From NCBI RefSeq assembly GCF_016808335.1, contig NC_053139.1, positions 34,803,954 through 34,867,953 on the forward strand: 64,000 nucleotides of DNA. The letters are read 5' to 3'. Origin of the DNA: Panicum virgatum (taxonomy: Eukaryota > Streptophyta > Magnoliopsida > Poales > Poaceae). Below, piece after piece: positions 57,864 through 64,000 of the stretch. The position numbers and the translations under genes were made by a program. The notes under the pieces are model-generated. The model made no database searches, had not been told where the DNA came from, and worked only from the letters and a program-made list of their open reading frames with translations. Position 1 is the first letter of the stretch; each line of letters opens with the position of its first letter.

Positions 57864-59231
57864 CGACAGCCATTGGATCTCCATCAGATGGCTCTTGTCT
57901 CATCTTTAACCTCTGGCATTACAATCGACATGACACATGTGACAGGGAGCTCACCCATTTTGAAGCTAGAAAACAGGATTTAATCTCCAAGGGGATCAAA
58001 TCAAAAGGATGAGGCTGTGGGTATTTGCCATCCTACTAACCTCTTGCATATTTGATACTTCAATTTGAGCTAGGCATACATCTTGCAAAAAATTAAAAAA
58101 AATAATTGCTCTATCTTGCCTCTCTATTGGAGGACAAAAATGACAAGAAAGAGGATAGCTCACATGTTCAGGACTGTCTATCGGAGTAGAGGTCACCTGT
58201 GCTATATTGGCGGCCATGGAAGAAGGGCAATGAATCAGCAGGAGGGAGGGGCGTTGTCATCAACTCGACCCCACATGGACTCCATCGTCGATGCGCTGAA
58301 CCATGAGAGGAGCCATGAGGATGAGGACTGCAGTCTGCAGAGGCGGCAGAGGAATCGACGAGCAGCTTCTCGACGATGCCGGCAGCCCGATCAGGGACTA
58401 CAGATCCATCCTCTGCTCAGCAACGCCCGCTGCTGCGAATGCGGTGTGATGAGCCATCTTAGTGGATCTGTCCTCTCCTCGATGTCGCTAGTAGTGGTTG
58501 GAGCGAAGACGACGAAGATGGGTCGTGCGGTGGAGGCAGCTACCAACGTGGATACCTCAGAGATGCTCGCGCTTTGAAGGGGAGCTTGCAGGTGGAGGAA
58601 ACCGGATCGCAGGTGATGCGGCGTGCTAGCGCCGCCTGGAGTGCTGGGGCGCAGAAGTTGAAGACATGGTCACTGGGGCGCGGAACGGTGACGGCCATAG
58701 GCGAATCCGCGGCGGACGGTGGCCCTCCAATCCCCACGACTGGAGATCAACGATTCCACGATTCCAGGTTCACGGGGCGGCGTCGTTGGGCCGCGCCTCC
58801 CTCCGGACGCGGGTAGGATGGGGGCCTCAACCTGAGGCAGGCCGCCATCGATCCGAACGTTGCTAGGACGGCGGCATCGACCCGAGGCCGTGCGGCGGTG
58901 ATCTGGACGTGGCGGGGATAGCGGCATGGACTGGAGGAGGCAAAACGGCGATTCGGGCGCCCAACGAGGACGGTGACGTGGAGGAGGCAGCTGAGCGGTG
59001 GGGTTCTGTGCGTGGAGGAGAATGCGGGGGCGCTGAGGAAACGAAGAAGGTATTCGGCGGTAGTTTCGGCAGGGCCGCGCGATGCACACGGCAGGGCCGC
59101 GGGCACCCGAGCGGGGCGGCGACGTACGACGGGGGTGACGTAATAGTGCCGAGCGACGGACGATACGAAGGGGGAGGACGAACCAAAAAAAGTCTTACTT
59201 ACTCCCTTTTTAGTAGTATATAGAGAATAGA
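57864..59231. other. 5' part of Helitron-like element 2, GC-rich
   Basis: Read on the minus strand this begins at the TC end, then a GC-rich segment (58580-59150) with long but low-complexity frames, then AT-rich sequence. The same layout (GC-rich start, AT-rich rest) is seen in Helitron-like element 1. No captured gene could be named. Confidence 0.45.
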
Positions 59232-59254
59232 GATCGTATCAACTATACCTACTA

Positions 59255-59403
59255 GCTAAAGACCATGTAGTATAGTGATTATAAGTGCCTCAGTAGCACC
59301 TGAGGTTCTGGGTTCGACTCCTCATGGGAGCAAATATTCTAGGAAGCCTGAACCTCATTACTCGGGCCCAGAGTGGGTGTCGTCTGAGAATCTTTTAAGC
59401 ATT
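59255..59403 (+). mobile_element. tRNA-derived SINE with 19-bp TSD
   Basis: This 149 bp insert lies between two exact copies of a 19 bp sequence starting GTATCAACTATACC (59236-59254 and 59404-59422). It contains a tRNA-like head with the pol III box B GGTTCGACTCC (about 59314) and an A-box-like TAGTGATTATAAGTGCC region. The tail ends CTTTTAAGCATT. It is too diverged from a tRNA fold to be a tRNA gene. Confidence 0.85.
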
Positions 59404-59520
59404 GTATCAACTATACCTACTATGTTAATCTAAAAAAAAACTATACCTACTATGAACTAATCATATACCTACTATGTTAATCTAAAAAAACTATACCTAC
59501 TATGAACTAATCATTCCTCG
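59404..59520. repeat. short direct repeats CTATACCTACTATG
   Basis: The motif CTATACCTACTATGAACTAA and shorter forms occur four times after the SINE, interspersed with short A runs. It looks like local duplication of the SINE's target sequence. Confidence 0.6.
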
Positions 59521-61450
59521 GATCGCCAATCTTGCTAGCCTATCCCCAATTCCTTGTTCTCTACCTTGAGTTCTATCTAACCGCCAACAATCTGGTATCA
59601 GAGACACCCCGGATCCTAGATCTCAATCTCCCTCACGATCATTTCGCTTATTTCCCGCGGCAGCTCGGTATGATAAACCAAGATTCGAAGAGAGTGCTCC
59701 AGGTGAGTTTACCGACCAGAACAATCAGCTGGATCAGTGCTTCTCCAAATTTGCTTGGAAGTGGTAGCAGCGCTTCACCGACTTCGAGATGGCGGCAGAC
59801 GCGTACTAGATGTGGCGGTCCGAGATCGAGAGCTCTGTCGACAATGTCAAGCTCGAGATCCTCAATCTTTCCAAGCAACTGAAACGTCCATGCTGGAGCG
59901 CCTGATTGAGGAGCCCAGCCTCTTTGGGACTTCCAAGTTGGTGCCGGAGCGCCTATCTGCTTTCGGAACCGCTACAGCAGCCGCCACCGCCACCCTGCCC
60001 TCTTGTCGCTGCCCCCTTGGTCCCCCCTCCTCTATCCTCTGGTGGCCGGCGGGGACCCATCCTCTCCTCTGCATAGGTCAAATCTTTTAGTTTTTTTCAA
60101 GGTTTGGTTCTCCTGTGACATCCGCGAGGTGGTGGTGACGATGACCTAGGTCTCTCTGGCTTTTCCCTACCACCACAATATCCGTTCCGGCGCCAACGAA
60201 GGCCGTGTGAGAGTTGATTCTGCCAGATCAGGTTCTCTCCAGATCTTTGCAATTTTGTGTCAATCGAGAGATGCGATTGGTTGTCTTTTGGCGACTTCAA
60301 CCTCTTCTTTCGATTTGTTCTGCAACAAGATCAGGTTTCTTCAACCCTCTGTTTTGGTGGTGCAGGATTGCAAGCCTGCATTTGTTGGGGTGTTCCCCCA
60401 GCCGATGTTCTTTCAGCGGTTGCTAGATCTCATTGTAAGCAACGAATGGTTTTTGCGGTCTTCAAAGCCTAGTGTGAAGATGATGTTTGCAGGTGTTCCT
60501 TCCCTTATTGCCTTTCCAGTGCATTCTTCAAGCTGCAGTGGACGACGAACAATCGACTGAAGAAGACGACAGAGAACTCTTCAATGTAATTTTATCTTTT
60601 TTATGTTGTTTTGTGTCAAGTTGTCCTTTTATATCACCAATTATTTTTCTTGATATGTATCAAATATGAGACACCTTTCTGGTGTCTTCCTCAAAAAAAA
60701 AATCTAATATCAAATAATCATTCATTGGATTTGCTAGCCTTTCCCAATTCCTTGTTCTCTACCATGAATTCCATCTACCCACTAACAATTTGGTATCAGA
60801 GACACCGAATCTTGGATCTCAATCTCCCCCACGATCATTTCACTCATTTCTAGTGGTGGCTCGGTATGATAAACCTAGATTCGAATATGGTGCTTGAGGA
60901 GATCCAGAAGATATTCACTGACCAGAACAATCGGCTGGATCAACGCTTCTCCTAGTCTAATTCAAAGTGGGAGCAGCATTTCACTGACTTCGAGATGGCA
61001 GCGGCCGCGTACGAGACATGGTAGTTCGAGATCGAGAGCTCCGTCGACAATGCCAAGCTCGAGATCCCCTTTATTATACCGTGCATTTTGTTGATGGATT
61101 GTGTGAGGATGCCCGTCTAAGCTTGATGCTGCTTGTACTTTCGCATTGTTGCATGAAGAGGTGGCCAAACATGAAGTGGCGTGAATTCTGCAAACCTAAT
61201 GCTGATTATCTGTTGAAATCGCTGCCCAAGGGTCCCCTTCTGCTTGCTCCTTCTATTCCTCGCGGCCTGACAAAGCTCCTTCGCTAATTACATCTGAAGG
61301 AAAGAAGCTGACCGAAGCCGCCAAGTCTCCTGCTGAAAAATGGGCCATGCTGAAGGCTTATTGGCATGCAGGCCGCCTCTGTGAAAAGTGTGCTGAGAGA
61401 TGGTCTAGAGATCGTCGTTGTGTTGAACAAGTGCACCTCCATGTGGTCTA
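59521..61450 (+). pseudogene. decayed gypsy pieces: LTR end, primer site, gag
   Basis: Two related segments (about 59530-59880 and 60715-61075) each contain the end of an LTR, a primer site with GGTATCAGAGAC (initiator-Met type; 59593 and 60791), then gag with LDLNLPHDHF. The second continues as broken gag (FVDGLCEDARLS, then in another frame WHAGRLCEKCAERWS, a CCHC-like finger, about 61355-61410). Between them, 60080-60710 ends in GGTGTCTTCCTCAAAAAAAA and may be an unrelated non-LTR insert. All frames are interrupted. Confidence 0.65.
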
Positions 61451-62751
61451 GTGGCGGAGCTCGCATGAAAATTTAGGTGGGCCACATCGCAAACACAATT
61501 TTAATTTTAATGACATTGCAAGGACCAATTTTAATTTTTAATGACATCGCAAGGATGCACATCAATAGCTAATCTATGGCAAATTTAAACATTGATGGAT
61601 GATCGTACCTCTCATTTGAAGATAATTGCCCATTAATTCAACAAAGATCAACCAAACAAGAAAGTGTCCAATTTAAAGACCAAATCCAACATTCCAATGT
61701 TAGAATTGTTGGATCAACTAGGAGTAGATCTGTGGGATTTCTTTGAACTTATCTTTTACAAGTTACAAGAGAGTCCTAGATCTAGGAACAAGAACTAAGA
61801 GAACATAGAGAGAGAAGTGAGAGGACCCTCGCCGCCGGCAGAACTTGAGGTGACGGCCATCACTGGTTCCTTGGTGACGATCCGCTCTAGGGTGACGACA
61901 GTTGGAGAAGAGGTGTCTCGGTGGCATACTAGGTGGTGACACCAGCGATGCGTCACTAGCGGGGGCCCACCAACCATGGGTTGGGTTGGTGCCCCCAATC
62001 AGGGCATGGGTCAAGGGCCCAATGGGCCGGCAAGCCCATTGGTGAGATCAACCGTTAATCCAAGAGCTAAGAAACCTGTAAATCTAAAGAACAAATCAGT
62101 TCGTGACTTGGCGTGTAGTATATGAATGATAATGTAATAAAACGGTCATGATGGGACATACCACTACACCACTAGCCTACTATTGAAGAACTAATCGTGT
62201 CTAAGTCTTCTTGCCTTCTTGGTGGCCTAGGCAAGTCACTAGCCTCGACCTCAGCGTACTCCTCTGTCTTGCTGTCCTTTAGACTGTGGCCAGCGCCTAT
62301 CGTCGGCTCGCCGGCGTTGCAACGACCAACCTCCCCCACCAATTCCTCCACCATTAGAGCAGCCGCCCGCCGGCGCTTGGGCCGGTGCCGCGCAGCTCGG
62401 GGCCTGTCGGCTGGGGGCGCCTCTGGCCGGGGCAGCTGCAGGCCCGCAGCTCCACGCGATGACGCTCCAGCGGAGGCGGCGGGCAGCGCGGTAGCACATT
62501 ACGGAGGCTAGAGGCGCGGATGTGAGCGGGAGGTCAGGAGAAGGTCCGGAATTAGGTGTTTGGGGGAGCTAGTTCCACTTGGACCGGCTCATTGGGCTTA
62601 TTGGGCCTTTTCTTCTCTCCCCATTTTCCACTTGCCTGCTCTCTCACGGAGAGTCAGAGCCGACGGACGCCGCTGCGGCGCCACTCCATTGCTCGCTAGC
62701 TCGCCGAAATGGAGGAAGACGGGGGTCTTAGTGGTGCTACTGTAGTAGGTG
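61451..62751. other. insert between gypsy gag and protease remnants
   Basis: It starts with TAGTGGCGGAGCTCGC, like the ends of hAT-type elements, and includes a GC-rich block (62270-62500) whose frames are low complexity. I could not define its right end. The gag finger upstream and protease downstream suggest that most of 61451-63040 was inserted later. Confidence 0.4.
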
Positions 62752-62910
62752 TAGGGGTGGTAATGGGCTATGGCCCTAGTGGCATCTTCACAGCCCAACA
62801 AAAATCCTTAATTTTTTTAGCTCAAAATTGCATAAGATTAGAGCCCGACCCTTTTAGGGTCCGGCCTTTAAATTTTCTAGATTAAAATGTTGGGCTCTTT
62901 ACCACCCCTA
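62752..62910. mobile_element. MITE with TAGGGGTGGTAA termini
   Basis: The left end TAGGGGTGGTAATGGGC and the right end GCTCTTTACCACCCCTA are inverted copies; total 159 bp. Such ends are typical of small hAT-type MITEs in plants. A clear target duplication was not found. Confidence 0.6.
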
Positions 62911-63050
62911 ACGCCCTGTTCGGCTGAGCTGAATACCAGCCGTGGCTGGTTGGCTGGCTGGAGCCTGTGAGGGCGCGGCACTGTAGCATACGAGACGAAT
63001 TACTGTAGCCCAGCCGCTACTGTGAATCAGCCCTGGCTGATTAGTGCAGC
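62911..63050. mobile_element. probable MITE fragment (GCCCTGTTCGGCTG type)
   Basis: It begins CGCCCTGTTCGGCTGAGCTG and holds GGCTGGTTGGCTGGCTGG and CAGCCCTGGCTGATTAGTGC. This matches the style of a common grass MITE whose other end would read CAGCCGAACAGGGC; that end is missing or degraded. Confidence 0.4.
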
Positions 63051-63393
63051 CGCCCCACTATGCGGGGAGCTCCGCCTCTTTCATCCAATAGCTGTTGGAG
63101 CTGTTAACTTGAAGTTTGATCAAGTCGAGTTATCTAACTCTATTTCTGAGAAACTCTTCCTTGCTTTGTCTGTGCATGCTGTTTCTGGTACTGAAGGCCC
63201 TAGAACAATGCAACTCAAGGGCAAAATTCAGGGTCATGATGTGGCTACGTTAGTGGACTCTAGCAGCTCCAATACTTTTATCAGTCAGTCCATTGCTAGC
63301 TCTCTGTCTAGTGTGGTTTCTGATAGTAAAACTCTGGCTTCCATTGCCGATGAAGACCATGGATATTGCGCTTTAAATTTTCCTGATCTTTGA
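63051..63393 (+). pseudogene. gypsy protease remnant
   Basis: The frame reads LFLALSVHAVSGTEGPRTM, then GHDVATLVDSSSSNTFISQS. In gypsy proteases of this form the catalytic motif is VDSGSSNTF; here the Gly is Ser. The frame stops at 63391-63393. It is likely part of the same decayed element as the gag pieces at 59521-61450. Confidence 0.7.
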
Positions 63394-64000
63394 GGCGGGG
63401 GACCTGCCCACGGCCATGCTAGAGTTTATGCTAGTCAGCGTCCGGCCATGGTCACGCTAGAGTGTGTTTGTCAGCGTGTTGAGAAGATACTACTACCGTC
63501 TCCCTCGTAGGAAGGGCCAATATTGATGGATGAGTTTTTATCTTATTATATTTGTGCTTGTTCTCTTAAATGATTATTCTCATTAACCTTTTCTCTCTGC
63601 TGTAACTATTTTTTCTTTCTTCTTCAACTTTTAAGATACAACAACATATGTACTGGTTTGGCCTATGCTTTTCTTATGTGTCGCTAAGCCGCGGCGAGGC
63701 AACTTTACTCCCCCAAGCTTATAGACCTAGATCGGGTTTTGTGGGCAGCGGGAACAGCAGCGCGAGCGACGGTTACGGCAAGTGGCACCGTGACGACTCC
63801 CGGTGGTGGTGGTGGTTGGTCGGGAGGGGGAGGGGGGAGGGTCTGGCGGCCTGAAGCGGCCCCTCATGGTAGCGGGGCTTGCCAACCCCTCGTGGTGGGC
63901 TCAGCAGCCGGCAGCCTGCGGCGCGGTACATCGAGGCCGTAGAGGTCTAGTGGCGGTAGGTGTAACACCAGGCCTCGCGGACAGTCCGCTTAAGGACGGC
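63394..64000. other. unclassified end of window
   Basis: Sequence after the protease remnant. There is a short near-repeat (GGCCATGCTAGAGT / GGTCACGCTAGAGT, 63413-63460) and a GC-rich end with Gly-rich frames. No gene is supported. Confidence 0.4.

Larger units (their letters stand above)
31123..59233 (-). mobile_element. Helitron-like element 2, enlarged by nested insertions
   Basis: On the minus strand it starts TC (59233-59232), followed by TACTACTAAAAAGGG, a 5' end like that of Helitron-like element 1. It ends in hairpin GTCCGT-AGCAACGC-ACGGAC (31152-31133) then ACCGATCTAG, a proper CTAG end, with a host T next. Host flanks are A and T, as for Helitrons. Removing gypsy copy B and the solo LTR leaves about 6.6 kb. 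The flanks joined give CTTTTAAGCA|TCGTATCAAC, which matches the tail-to-target junction of the neighbouring SINE (CTTTTAAGCATTGTATCAAC), independent support that the two borders were once adjacent. No Rep/helicase is present. Confidence 0.5.

Noticed and set aside
59263..59335. Possible tRNA gene
   Set aside because: It has a box B and an A-box-like region, but no full cloverleaf and it lies inside an insert with 19 bp target duplications, so it is a SINE head.

Overview
This is nuclear DNA from a plant, almost certainly a grass (Poaceae). The evidence is long nested LTR retrotransposons of grass type, Stowaway-type MITEs with a CTCCCTCCGTTCC-like terminus, Helitron ends with an AGCAACGC hairpin loop, and one recognisable host gene, a lectin receptor-like kinase. 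I cannot name the species. No rRNA genes, CRISPR arrays, bacterial operons or organellar genes were seen.

Layout. 1-9043 is the 3' part of a Ty3/gypsy element (copy A, 5' part outside the window): end of integrase, then about 6.9 kb carrying a spliced gene on the opposite strand, then the 3' LTR. 9044-13018 is AT-rich and without convincing genes. 13019-17852 is a Stowaway MITE split by a 4.6 kb Helitron-like element, which itself holds a 1 kb hAT-like element. 18666-25531 is a foldback MITE with 66 bp inverted repeats, split by a Ty1/copia element (18744-25370) that has a single open gag-pol frame. 25680-28204 is a lectin receptor-like kinase on the minus strand with a damaged second exon. 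28205-31122 is intergenic with a perfect Stowaway MITE. 31123-59233 is best read as one minus-strand Helitron of about 6.6 kb, inflated by a second complete gypsy element (copy B, 34660-54753, TSD GTATG) and a 1.4 kb solo LTR (56455-57858, TSD ACCTG). Copy B is interrupted within pol by a 3.8 kb solo LTR-like insertion (41404-45219, TSD CCCTC). 59234-64000 holds a tRNA-derived SINE with a 19 bp target duplication and decayed gypsy pieces (gag, zinc-finger region, protease) mixed with small MITEs.

Most interesting content. The two gypsy copies belong to one family. Copy B shows a second RNase H-type domain after the ordinary one, which places the family in the Tat lineage. Between pol and the 3' LTR both copies carry an antisense gene with its own TATA box, a small conserved upstream ORF, and five exons joined by short GT-AG introns at matching places. 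The first exon encodes a protein of the type annotated in grasses as 'putative gypsy type transposon' (Pfam Transposase_28); later exons encode a basic/acidic stretch and a long coiled coil. Both copies are mutated at different positions, so comparing them separates inherited structure from later damage.

Relative ages from nesting: Stowaway and foldback MITEs first, then Helitrons, then gypsy copy B, then the solo LTR inside it. The copia element, with nearly identical LTRs and an open frame, is among the youngest insertions.
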